Shown piece by piece: positions 50,749 to 58,414 of a stretch of 64,000 nucleotides of DNA; the first letter of the stretch is position 1, and every line of letters starts with the position of its first letter. Below the pieces are notes generated by a model that was not told where the DNA came from, searched no databases, and was given only the letters and a program-made list of their open reading frames with translations. The position numbers were made by a program, and so were the translations under genes. The DNA is from Nocardioides agariphilus (lineage in GTDB: Bacteria; Actinomycetota; Actinomycetes; Propionibacteriales; Nocardioidaceae), in the NCBI RefSeq assembly GCF_015352445.1, contig NZ_JADKPO010000015.1, positions 55,522 to 119,521 on the forward strand. The letters run 5' to 3'.

Positions 50749-51129
50749 CTACCTGGGCAGCGCCTGCCGTGCGAAGTCGACGGCCTCGGCGAGCAGGGTC
50801 TGCCACAGAGCTCGGTCGGTGGTGGGGATAGACACCCACTCGCGGAAGGTCCTGCCGGCGGGGGCGAACGGGTCGCCGTGACCGTCCTCGATGAGCTCGG
50901 TGACCCGCTCGCGGGGCAACTTCACGACCAGGCGGCCGACCTTGTCGTCGTAGGAGGCCAGGAATTTCCCGGCCAGCCGCACGCAGGGGTAGCCCATCAT
51001 CGTGGCCCGGCCGATGGCCGGGTCGTAGAGCAGGTCCTCGGTGAGCTCGTCGTAGAGGCCGCGGGCCCCGTCGGAGCGGTCCCCGTCGGACGGCTCCGAC
51101 GAGGACGAGCCCTTCGCGTCAGGCGCCAT
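50749..51129 (-). CDS. TfoX/Sxy N-terminal-like or MmcQ/YjbR-like protein
   Basis: A 126-residue protein. Its first 22 residues are a polar tail, then GLYDELTEDLLYDPAIGRATMMGYPCVRLAGKFLASYDDKVGRLVVKLPRERVTELIEDGHGDPFAPAGRTFREWVSI, a pattern shared by TfoX N-terminal and YjbR/MmcQ-type small proteins in actinobacteria. It could bind DNA or another ligand; no catalytic site is known. The start overlaps the stop of the upstream VOC gene by one base (TGATG), so the two are co-translated. Confidence 0.72.
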   Translation of the reverse strand: MAPDAKGSSSSEPSDGDRSDGARGLYDELTEDLLYDPAIGRATMMGYPCVRLAGKFLASYDDKVGRLVVKLPRERVTELIEDGHGDPFAPAGRTFREWVSIPTTDRALWQTLLAEAVDFARQALPR

Positions 51130-51518
51130 CAGGCCGCCGGCGGGGTGAAGACGCCGAACTGGTTGCCCGACGGGTCGCGCAGGTAGGCGAAGGTCGGGGC
51201 GCCCGGGCCGGGGTCGAGGTGCTTGCTGACCACCGAGCCGCCGAGCTGCTCGGCGTCGGCGCAGGTCGCCTCCACGTCGGCGACGAGGATGTAGAACACG
51301 GCGTGGTCGGGCACCTGCCCGCCGGTGCCGAAGATGCCGCCCATCGGTTGGTCGGCGCCGGAGGACTTGATGTTGCGGTAGTCCATGCCGCCGGAGGCGG
51401 CTGGGCCGTCGGCGTCGAAGGTCCAGTCGAAGAGGCTGCCGTAGAACTTCTCGGCACCGTCGGGATCGCTGGTAGCGACCTCGAACCAGGCCAGGGTGCC
51501 GGGAGCGGGGTTGGTCAT
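51129..51518 (-). CDS. VOC (glyoxalase/bleomycin-resistance-like) protein
   Basis: A 129-residue protein starting MTNPAPGTLAWFEVATSDPDGAEKFYGSLFDWTFDADG, with the GTLAWFEVATSDPDGAEKFY start and APTFAYLRDPSGNQFGVFTPP end of the VOC/glyoxalase superfamily. It has two beta-alpha-beta-beta-beta modules and typically one or two metal ligands; His and Glu are scarce here, so catalytic function is uncertain. A GGAGACACC lies just upstream of the ATG. It is co-transcribed with the small TfoX-like gene. Confidence 0.85.
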   Translation of the reverse strand: MTNPAPGTLAWFEVATSDPDGAEKFYGSLFDWTFDADGPAASGGMDYRNIKSSGADQPMGGIFGTGGQVPDHAVFYILVADVEATCADAEQLGGSVVSKHLDPGPGAPTFAYLRDPSGNQFGVFTPPAA

Positions 51519-51542
51519 CGGTGTCTCCTTTCTGCTGGTCGA

Positions 51543-52331
51543 TCACCCGCCGGGGCGGCGGGACGCACCAACCGTCTCGGGGTCTCGCGACAGCCCTATG
51601 TCGGAGTTCGTCGGGAGATTTTCGGCGCGCAGCGCCGACTCCGGCAGCTTCGTCTGGTGGCCGTCGACGATCGGCTCCGGGGCGACGCGATGGGGGCGCG
51701 GCAGCGACGGCGTCCGCTCGGCTCGGGTGATGCGATCCAGGCGGAACACTCGGTCGTCTTCTCTTAGGTGGCACCAGGCGGTGAGGTAGGAGCCGTTGGG
51801 TCCGACCACGACGTGCTGCGGCTCGACCTCGCGCTCGGTCTCGAGGCCGCCGACGTCGATGTAGCTGATCCGCAGCACCTGGTTGTCGCGCACGGCTCGC
51901 CAGATTGTCTCGGCGATCTCGGCATCGGGGTCGGGCGTGGGTTGGACGAGAAGCCTGACCTTCTCGGCCGTCGCGCGCGCCTCCTCGAGGGCTCGTTCGG
52001 GCATCGCGGCCACGATCTTCTGCAGGGCGCTGCGGGCGTCCCGCGTGAACAGCACGTGCTCGCTGCGGCTCAGCGCCACGGCGACGGCCGCCGCCTCGCG
52101 CGGCGTGAAGTTGAGCGGCGGCAGGCTCATCGAGCGGTCGAGCGTGTAGCCCCCGGTGCGCCCCTGTTTCGTCGCGAAGGGTACGCCGGCCTGCCCCAAT
52201 GCGCTCAGGTCGCGCTCGATGGTCCTGACGCTCAGCTCGAAGTGCTCGGCCAGCTGGCGCGCCGTCCGGCCCCTGGGTCCTGCCGCCCGGAGCTCCTCGA
52301 CCAGGGCGTAGAGGCGGTCGATGCGGTTCAT
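51543..52331 (-). CDS. YafY-type HTH regulator with WYL domain
   Basis: A 262-residue protein starting MNRIDRLYALVEELRAAGPRGRTARQLAEHFELSVRTIERDLSALGQAG, the DeoR-like/HTH-11 domain of WYL regulators, followed by a linker and the WYL domain (about 150-225: ISYIDVGGLETEREVEPQHVVVGPNGSYLTAWCHLREDDRVFRLDRI). The final 40 residues are variable. WYL domains bind nucleic acids or small ligands. It is probably a repressor or activator of the adjacent VOC-TfoX genes or of the divergent DGPF-sigma operon. Confidence 0.88.
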   Translation of the reverse strand: MNRIDRLYALVEELRAAGPRGRTARQLAEHFELSVRTIERDLSALGQAGVPFATKQGRTGGYTLDRSMSLPPLNFTPREAAAVAVALSRSEHVLFTRDARSALQKIVAAMPERALEEARATAEKVRLLVQPTPDPDAEIAETIWRAVRDNQVLRISYIDVGGLETEREVEPQHVVVGPNGSYLTAWCHLREDDRVFRLDRITRAERTPSLPRPHRVAPEPIVDGHQTKLPESALRAENLPTNSDIGLSRDPETVGASRRPGG

Positions 52332-52453
52332 GCTCGGAGCGTAGACGCGGGCGGGGACAATACTGAGGCCCCTTCCCAGACTGTCCTGATCAGCCCAGTG
52401 GCGTTCGTCAATAGGTAAGGAGCGGGATGGCCCCGCGTAAACGAGGAGTCCGG

Positions 52454-52840
52454 ATGAATCAGTACCTGCTGTCGGTCTACGACGTCGAGGGTGACGGGGC
52501 CGGGGCGCCGGCCACCCCCGAGGAGATGCAAGCCTTCATGGGCCGGGTGATCGCCCTGGAGGAGGAGATGGACCGCGCCGGGGCGTTCGAGTTCGGGGGC
52601 GCGCTGCACGGTCCGGACGCGGCCACCGTGGTCCGAGGTGGAACCGGCCTCGACAAGGTGACCACCGACGGGCCCTTCGTGGAGGCCAAGGAGCACATCG
52701 GCGGTTTCTACATCATCAACGCCGACAACCTCGACGAGGCGCTGGCGTGGGCGGGGAAGGTCGTCGAGGCGATCAACCACGACATCGAGGTGCGGCCCTT
52801 CCGCGCCACCGGGCGCCTCCAGGATGCGCCCGGCCGCTGA
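52454..52840 (+). CDS. DGPF/YCII-domain protein, partner of an ECF sigma factor
   Basis: A 128-residue protein starting MNQYLLSVYDVEGDGAGAPATPEEMQAFMGRVIALEEEMDRAGAFEFGGALHGPDAATVVRGGTGLDKVTTDGPFVEAKEHIGGFYIINADNLDEALAWAGKV. The DGPF motif (VTTDGPFVEAKE) and the surrounding beta-alpha pattern are diagnostic of the YCII/DGPF family. An upstream ATG at 52427 is possible. The gene lies 12 bases before an ECF sigma factor of the group found with DGPF proteins in actinobacteria; the DGPF protein is thought to influence sigma activity, mechanism unknown. Confidence 0.86.
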   Translation: MNQYLLSVYDVEGDGAGAPATPEEMQAFMGRVIALEEEMDRAGAFEFGGALHGPDAATVVRGGTGLDKVTTDGPFVEAKEHIGGFYIINADNLDEALAWAGKVVEAINHDIEVRPFRATGRLQDAPGR

Positions 52841-52851
52841 GGCAGTGGTCG

Positions 52852-54081
52852 ATGGACGACGTCGAGCGTGCGTTCCGCGAGGCGCACGGCCCCGCTGTGG
52901 CGACGCTGATCCGGCTGTTCGGTGACATCACGCTCGCCGAGGACGCCGTTCAGGACGCCTTCACTGCCGCCGTACATCGGTGGCCCCAGGACGGCGTCCC
53001 GGACAACCCAGTCGGCTGGATCGTCACCACCGCACGGAACCGGGCAATCGACGCCGTCCGGCGCAGCCGGCGAGGACGCGAGCTGACCGAGCAGATCGCC
53101 GCCGATCGGCTACGCGCCGAGACCAGCGCCGGCCCGGAGGATCCAGAGCCCATGCACGACGACCAGCTGCGACTCATCTTCACCTGTTGCCACCCCGCCA
53201 TCCGCGTCGAACACCAAGTGGCGCTCACGTTGCGCCTGATCGGGGGACTCACCCCTGCCGAGGTGGCCTCAGCGTTCCTGGTCAGCGAGGACACCATGGC
53301 CAAGCGCCTGGTACGCGCCAAGTACAAGATCAAGGCGGCCCACATCCCCTACCAAGTGCCCGACCAATCCGAGCTGCCGGATCGGCTCCGTGCGGTGCTC
53401 TCGGTGCTGTACCTGATCTACAACGCCGGCGCCGACGACGTCGGGCGCGGCCACCTCAGAGCCGAGGCAGTCAGGCTGACCCGGGTGCTCGTGTCGCTCA
53501 TGCCCGACGAGCCCGAATCGTTGGGCCTCCTGGCCCTCTTCATCCTCAGCGACGCACGGATGCCGGCCCGCGGCGACGGAGCCCACGTCGTGCTTCTGAA
53601 AGACCAGGACCGGTCGCTCTGGGATTCCGCCCTGATCTCCGAGGGACAGGCGCTCGTGCTCGCCTGCATGCGACGACAGCGGCTCGGGCCGTTCCAGCTG
53701 CAGGCGGCGATCCAGGCGCTCCACTGCGCCGCTCTCCGGTACGAGGACACGGACTGGACCGCGATCGTTCGGTTCTACGACCGGCTGATCGCAGTCATGC
53801 CGACACCGGTCGTGGCGCTGAACAGGGCAGTCGCTGTCGCCGAGACCCAAGGGCCGGAGACCGGCCTAGCGCTTCTCGAAGGTGTCGCCGAGGAGCTGGA
53901 CGGGTTCCACCTGCTCCATGCCGCGCGTGGATCACTCCTCGAAAGGCTTGGCCGGCCGCGCGAGGCAGCCGATGCCTACCACCGCGCAGCCGCTCTGGCA
54001 CGCACCGACACTGACATCTCCTTCCTCAAGCGCCGTTGCGCCGAGCTCACCGGCGATGTTCCGGCAGGGCCGCCCTGCTAG
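52852..54081 (+). CDS. ECF sigma factor with C-terminal extension (DUF6596 type)
   Basis: A 409-residue sigma factor starting MDDVERAFREAHGPAVATLIRLFGDITLAEDAVQDAFTAAVHRW: region 2 (about 5-70, including the RNRAIDAVRR region 2.4-type helix) and region 4 (about 105-165, VALTLRLIGGLTPAEVASAFLVSEDTMAKRLVRAK). The C-terminal 220 residues form the conserved TPR-like extension of ECF42-type factors. An in-frame ATG at 52747 is less likely because the region-2 start at 52852 is intact. No anti-sigma gene is nearby; the DGPF gene upstream is the expected partner. Confidence 0.88.
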   Translation: MDDVERAFREAHGPAVATLIRLFGDITLAEDAVQDAFTAAVHRWPQDGVPDNPVGWIVTTARNRAIDAVRRSRRGRELTEQIAADRLRAETSAGPEDPEPMHDDQLRLIFTCCHPAIRVEHQVALTLRLIGGLTPAEVASAFLVSEDTMAKRLVRAKYKIKAAHIPYQVPDQSELPDRLRAVLSVLYLIYNAGADDVGRGHLRAEAVRLTRVLVSLMPDEPESLGLLALFILSDARMPARGDGAHVVLLKDQDRSLWDSALISEGQALVLACMRRQRLGPFQLQAAIQALHCAALRYEDTDWTAIVRFYDRLIAVMPTPVVALNRAVAVAETQGPETGLALLEGVAEELDGFHLLHAARGSLLERLGRPREAADAYHRAAALARTDTDISFLKRRCAELTGDVPAGPPC

Positions 54082-54088
54082 GGGCCTC

Positions 54089-55741
54089 TCAGACCGTCGC
54101 GAGGTAGCGGTGGATCACGCCGACGCAGCCCGAGCCCTCGCCGACGGCCGCCGCGACACGTTTGCCCGAGCCTGCCCGGACGTCGCCGACGGCGAAGATG
54201 CCCGGCACATTTGTCTCGAACGGGAACGGGTCACGGTCCAGTGGCCAGGACCGGGGCCGCCCATGAGAGCCGCTCGGCAGGTCCGCCCCGGTGAGGATGT
54301 AGCCCTTCTCGTCGAGCTCGACGAGGTCGGAGACGGCATCGGTGTGGGGCGCGCTGCCGACGAAGATGAAGACGGCTGAGGTGTCGAGCCGGCGGGTCGC
54401 CTGGGTGGCTAGGTCTCGCACGAGGAGCTCCTCAAGGTGCGTCTCCCCGCTCACGGCCGCGATCTCGGCGCCGGTGACCACCTCGATATTGGGAGCCGCC
54501 TCGATCCGGTCCACGAGGTAGCGCGACATCCCCTTGGCGAGGGAGTCGGCCCTGAGCAAGATCGTGACGGAGCTGGCGTAGCGGGAGAAGAATAGGGCCC
54601 CCTGCCCGGCGGAGTTGGCACCGCCGACGACCACGACCGATCGGTCGCGGTAGGTCGCCGCCTCCGTCATGGCCGCTCCGTAGAACACGCCCCGGCCGCT
54701 CAGCTCCTCCAGGCCCGGCGCCTCGAGCCTGCGCACCGCAACACCCTGAGCCAGGACGACCGCATGGCTCGATACCTCGGAACCGTCGGACAAGCAGACC
54801 ACGCGGAAGGGATCCTCGCGGCGCATTCCGATGGCGGTCTGCGCGGTCAATAGCTCGGCACCGAAGCGGCGCGCCTGAGTGGTCGCCCGGCGGGCCAGGT
54901 CGCCGCCGGAGACCCCCGCGGGAAAGCCGAGGTAGTTCTCGATCCGTGAGCTGGTGCCGGCCTGGCCTCCCGGGGCGTCCTGCTCGACGATGAGGGTGCT
55001 CAGGCCCTCGGAGGCGCCGTACACGGCTGCGGCCAGGCCGGCCGGCCCGCCGCCGATGATGACCACGTCGTAGAAGGGTCTGGTGGCCCGGGTGCTGAGG
55101 CCGATGCGCTCGGCCAGCTCGGCGGTCGTCGGCGCGGACAGCGACGTGCCGTCCGGGAGCAGCACGACGGGCAGTGCGGGGTCGTCACCGACCAGTTCGC
55201 GCATGGAGCTGTCGGCGTCGATGTCCACCCATTGGTAGGGCACGCCGTTGCGGGCCAGCCACTGCTTGGTGGCATAGCTCTGGGGCGACCAGGTCGCGCC
55301 CACGACGCGGATCCCGTCGTACGGCAGACGCACCGTCGCGCTCCAGTCGGAGAGCAGGTCGTCGAGCACGGGCCAGAGGCGCAGTTCGGGCGGGTCCCAG
55401 GGCTTGAGCAGGTAATGATCCAGGCCGACGTCGTTGATGCCGCGGATCGCAGCTTCCGTGTCGGCGTACGCCGTGAGCAGCACTTTGCGGGAGTCGGGGT
55501 GCAGCGGCCCGACCTCGGCGAGCAGCTCGGTCCCACTCATCTGGGGCATCCGCTCGTCGACGAGGAACAGCGCCACCGGAGTGCCGCGTTGCTTGAGCTC
55601 GCGTGCGGCCTCGAGTCCCTGGGCACCGGATGCCGCGGTGAGGATGCGGTACTCACCGCGGTAGTGGTCGCGCAGGTCGCGCTCGACGGCGGCGAGCACT
55701 TCGGGGTCGTCGTCGACGCTGAGGATCACCGGCTTCTTCAT
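54089..55741 (-). CDS. Fused response-regulator receiver and thioredoxin-reductase-like flavoprotein lacking the redox cysteines
   Basis: A 550-residue fusion. The N-terminal 125 residues are a receiver domain with the acidic pocket D10-D12, phosphoacceptor D62 (FLVDERMPQ), T90 and K113 (LKPW). Residues 145-210 resemble a glutaredoxin-like spacer without a CxxC pair. The C-terminal part is a thioredoxin-reductase-type FAD/NADPH enzyme: GGGPAG at 230-235, GGANSAGQGA at about 373-382, and VGDVRAGSGKR near the end. In normal thioredoxin reductases CxxC occurs just before the NADPH site; here the equivalent is YGAAM (354-358), so the usual disulfide exchange cannot occur. It overlaps the histidine kinase by 4 bases. 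Confidence 0.87.
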   Translation of the reverse strand: MKKPVILSVDDDPEVLAAVERDLRDHYRGEYRILTAASGAQGLEAARELKQRGTPVALFLVDERMPQMSGTELLAEVGPLHPDSRKVLLTAYADTEAAIRGINDVGLDHYLLKPWDPPELRLWPVLDDLLSDWSATVRLPYDGIRVVGATWSPQSYATKQWLARNGVPYQWVDIDADSSMRELVGDDPALPVVLLPDGTSLSAPTTAELAERIGLSTRATRPFYDVVIIGGGPAGLAAAVYGASEGLSTLIVEQDAPGGQAGTSSRIENYLGFPAGVSGGDLARRATTQARRFGAELLTAQTAIGMRREDPFRVVCLSDGSEVSSHAVVLAQGVAVRRLEAPGLEELSGRGVFYGAAMTEAATYRDRSVVVVGGANSAGQGALFFSRYASSVTILLRADSLAKGMSRYLVDRIEAAPNIEVVTGAEIAAVSGETHLEELLVRDLATQATRRLDTSAVFIFVGSAPHTDAVSDLVELDEKGYILTGADLPSGSHGRPRSWPLDRDPFPFETNVPGIFAVGDVRAGSGKRVAAAVGEGSGCVGVIHRYLATV

Positions 55742-57759
55742 GCGTCTGTCACCTCCTGGCTTGGTGCGTCGATCGGGAGCCGGACCGAGAAGGTGGTGAA
55801 CCCTGGCCGCGAGTTCAGGGTCATCGAACCGTGGTGCTTCTCCGTGACGATCGAGTACGACGTCGACAGCCCCAGGCCGGTGCCCTTGCCGGGCTCCTTC
55901 GTGGTGAAGAACGGGTCGAACACCTGGTGCTGGATCTCCTCGGGCACGCCCGGGCCGTCGTCCTCGATCTCCACGACGACGTGGTCGCCGTCGCCGCGCG
56001 TCCGGATGACGATCGTGCCGTGGCCACCCATCGCGTCGGCCGCGTTGTCGAGCAGGTTGGTCCAGACCTGGTTGAGCTCCGAGCCGTACGCCGCGATGGC
56101 CGGCAGGTTCGGCTCGTACTCCCGGCGGACGTCGACCCCCGTCTTGAGCTTGTTGCGCAGGATGACCAGGGTGCTGTCGAGTGCTTCGTGCACGTCGACA
56201 GCCTGCACGGGCGCCTGCCCGAGGTAGGAGTAGCTCTTCATCGCCTGGACGATCTCGGAGATGCGTCCCGATCCCTGGCCGATCTCGTTCGCCAGGGTGT
56301 GCACCCGGTGCGCGGCCGTCGACCAGGTCAGGGCCGCGGCGAGATGACCCGGTCCGAGCGTCTTCTCCAAGGTGTCGAGGTCCGCCACGGTCAGGTCCTG
56401 GGCGACCAGTCCGGGGGCCAGCGACCAGGCGTCCGCCACGTCGTGGTCATCGAGCCAGTCCTCGAAGTCCGCCTCTCGGTCCGACCTCTCCATGGTGGAC
56501 AGCTCGGACGGGCGACCGGCCTGGTCCTGGGCGCGCTGTTGCAGGTCGTGCAGGAGGGCCCTGGCGTCGGGGGAGAGACCGGCCTGGTCGAGGAGCAGGT
56601 GGGCCTCCTCGAGCGTGGCGAACGCCGTGGCGAGCTGATCGGCGGCTCGCCCGGTGGCGGCGGCCGGGTTGTTGAGCTCGTGGGCGATACCGGCGGCGAG
56701 CGTGCCGAGCGTGGCCATGCGCTCGCTCTGGCGCAGGGCCCGCTCGGCCACCTTCTGGGCCGTCACGTCCGCGCCGAACACGAACATCAGCTGAGTGCGG
56801 GGGTCCCACCGGTGGGCCAACACGAACGACCGCTCTCCGATGCGCGCCTCGTGGAACCGGACGTCCTCGGCCGCCTCCACCTCCTGCCACAGGGCCGTAT
56901 CCGCGCCCGGGCACAGGTCGAGCCAGCTCTTTCCGATCAGGTGCTCGCCGAAGACCCTGCGGGCCGCGGCGTTGGCCATCAATACCCGGGCATCCGGTCC
57001 CATCCGCAGCACAGGTCCGGGGTTCATCTCTGGGAAACGGGCCACCTCCGCGAGCTGGGCGGCCTGCTGGGCGAGCAGCCGCTCGTCCTCACGGCGAGCC
57101 GTGACGTCGGCGCCGTACACGAAGACCAGGTCACCGGCGTCGGCCACGACGTGGCTGAACAGGATGCACACGCCGCCCCGGTCGGCCTCGTGGGTGATCC
57201 GCTCTCCACTGTCGAGGATGCGCTCCCACAGGTCCCAGGTCATACCCGGGCAGAGGTCGACCCACGACCGGCCGCGGATCTCCTGCTCGCCCAGGAACGT
57301 GCGCGCCGCTGCGTTGGCCATCACCACGGTGCCGTCGCGGCTCACGCGTCCCACCGGGCCCGGGTTCTTCTCCGGGAACTCCGCCAGCAGCCGAAGCGCC
57401 TGGGTCTGCTCGTCGTGCAACCGACGGGACGAGTGATGAGCGGTGTCATCGGCCAGGACTGCCAGCACCGACCCGTCGTCCTGAACCCGGCCGGTGGCCG
57501 ACATCATGACCTCACGCCCGAAGGCCAGCCGGCAGGACAGCTCGATCGGGGTCGTCGACGCCTCGGCGGCCTTCTCCGCGATGGCCGCGAACGCCCCGGG
57601 GAGCCCGAGCAGGACGTCTAGGTGATAACCGACCGCCGAGTCGACGCCGACCAGCTCGGTCAACCGAGGATTGGCGAACGTCACCCTGCCGGCCGTGTCG
57701 ACCGTGACGACCCCGACCGGCAGCCGGGAGACCAGTCCACTCGGATCGAGCACCACCAC
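55738..57759 (-). CDS. PAS-domain histidine kinase, partner of the receiver-flavoprotein
   Basis: A 673-residue soluble histidine kinase. The first half has three PAS-like domains (about 10-100, 120-220 and 240-330); the second and third share the pattern FPE.NPGPV.R......VMANAAAR. The phosphoacceptor is H360 (GIAHELNNPA), followed by the HATPase with NLLDNAADAMGG (N-box), EDDGPGVPEE and GTGLGLS. No membrane segment is seen, so it senses a cytoplasmic signal, perhaps redox or a flavin/haem ligand in PAS. It overlaps the receiver-flavoprotein by 4 bases; D62 of that protein is the obvious target. Confidence 0.88.
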   Translation of the reverse strand: MVVLDPSGLVSRLPVGVVTVDTAGRVTFANPRLTELVGVDSAVGYHLDVLLGLPGAFAAIAEKAAEASTTPIELSCRLAFGREVMMSATGRVQDDGSVLAVLADDTAHHSSRRLHDEQTQALRLLAEFPEKNPGPVGRVSRDGTVVMANAAARTFLGEQEIRGRSWVDLCPGMTWDLWERILDSGERITHEADRGGVCILFSHVVADAGDLVFVYGADVTARREDERLLAQQAAQLAEVARFPEMNPGPVLRMGPDARVLMANAAARRVFGEHLIGKSWLDLCPGADTALWQEVEAAEDVRFHEARIGERSFVLAHRWDPRTQLMFVFGADVTAQKVAERALRQSERMATLGTLAAGIAHELNNPAAATGRAADQLATAFATLEEAHLLLDQAGLSPDARALLHDLQQRAQDQAGRPSELSTMERSDREADFEDWLDDHDVADAWSLAPGLVAQDLTVADLDTLEKTLGPGHLAAALTWSTAAHRVHTLANEIGQGSGRISEIVQAMKSYSYLGQAPVQAVDVHEALDSTLVILRNKLKTGVDVRREYEPNLPAIAAYGSELNQVWTNLLDNAADAMGGHGTIVIRTRGDGDHVVVEIEDDGPGVPEEIQHQVFDPFFTTKEPGKGTGLGLSTSYSIVTEKHHGSMTLNSRPGFTTFSVRLPIDAPSQEVTDA

Positions 57760-57849
57760 GGCGTCAGTATCGACCCGTTACCGCCCCGGGGGCAGACCGT
57801 TCGAGACGAGAGGCGCCGTGGAGCCCACGGACCCTCCACCAGCGTTGAC

Positions 57850-58251
57850 TCACAACGTGGGCAGCCGGTCGAATCCGGCGAATGGCTCTCGGATCGTCAC
57901 GCTGGAGGCGTCATCGTCGCTCTGTGCGGCGCCGGAGATCGTCTGGATGAGGTCCTCGGTGAGGTCGCCGTAGATCTGCAGGCTGCTTTCCGGTTCGAGG
58001 TACTCGACGTATGCGGTGGCGAAGTGGTCCATCCCTACCTGCATGTGCGTGGCCATGGAGTCGGCGTCGGGATGGACCTGAACGATGGTGACGTAGTCGG
58101 AGTCCGGCGCCGCGTAGCCGTAGAAGGAGTGCAGTCGCGGCTCCTTCGGCTCGACGACGTCGGCGCTGAACTGCGCGAAGTACTTCTGGAACTCCTCCCG
58201 CTTGCCGGGCTTGATCTTGTGTGTGCCGATGAAGATGAACGGAGTGGTCAT
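57850..58251 (-). CDS. Antibiotic-biosynthesis-monooxygenase-like / dimeric ferredoxin-like protein
   Basis: A 133-residue protein with a strong Shine-Dalgarno (AGGAGG) just before the ATG. The opening MTTPFIFIGTHKIKPGKREEFQKYFAQFSADVVEPKEPRLHSFYGYAAPDSDYVTIVQVHPDADSMATHMQ fits the small ferredoxin-like alpha-beta fold of the ABM superfamily. The C-terminal extension (SSLQIYGDLTEDLIQTISGAAQ) is longer than usual. It is divergent from the second LuxR gene. Catalysis is not established; heme or quinone chemistry is known for some relatives. Confidence 0.7.
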   Translation of the reverse strand: MTTPFIFIGTHKIKPGKREEFQKYFAQFSADVVEPKEPRLHSFYGYAAPDSDYVTIVQVHPDADSMATHMQVGMDHFATAYVEYLEPESSLQIYGDLTEDLIQTISGAAQSDDDASSVTIREPFAGFDRLPTL

Positions 58252-58414
58252 GGGTCCTCCTGGATCGGTGCCCCTACGAGTCCGGGGTCTCGATGCCCAC
58301 GATCCGCTCCGCCGCGGTCGCGACGCTTCGGCATTGCGGGCCGACCTCGGCTGCGCGTCGTGGGCATTCCTACCCAGCGCCCACGGCTGGCAGGATCGGT
58401 GTCGAGGGAGTGCG

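Noticed and set aside
55831-57621. Plus-strand frame of 596 residues opposite the histidine kinase
   Set aside because: Antisense shadow of a high-GC gene; the kinase on the minus strand has clear H-box, N-box and ATP-binding motifs.
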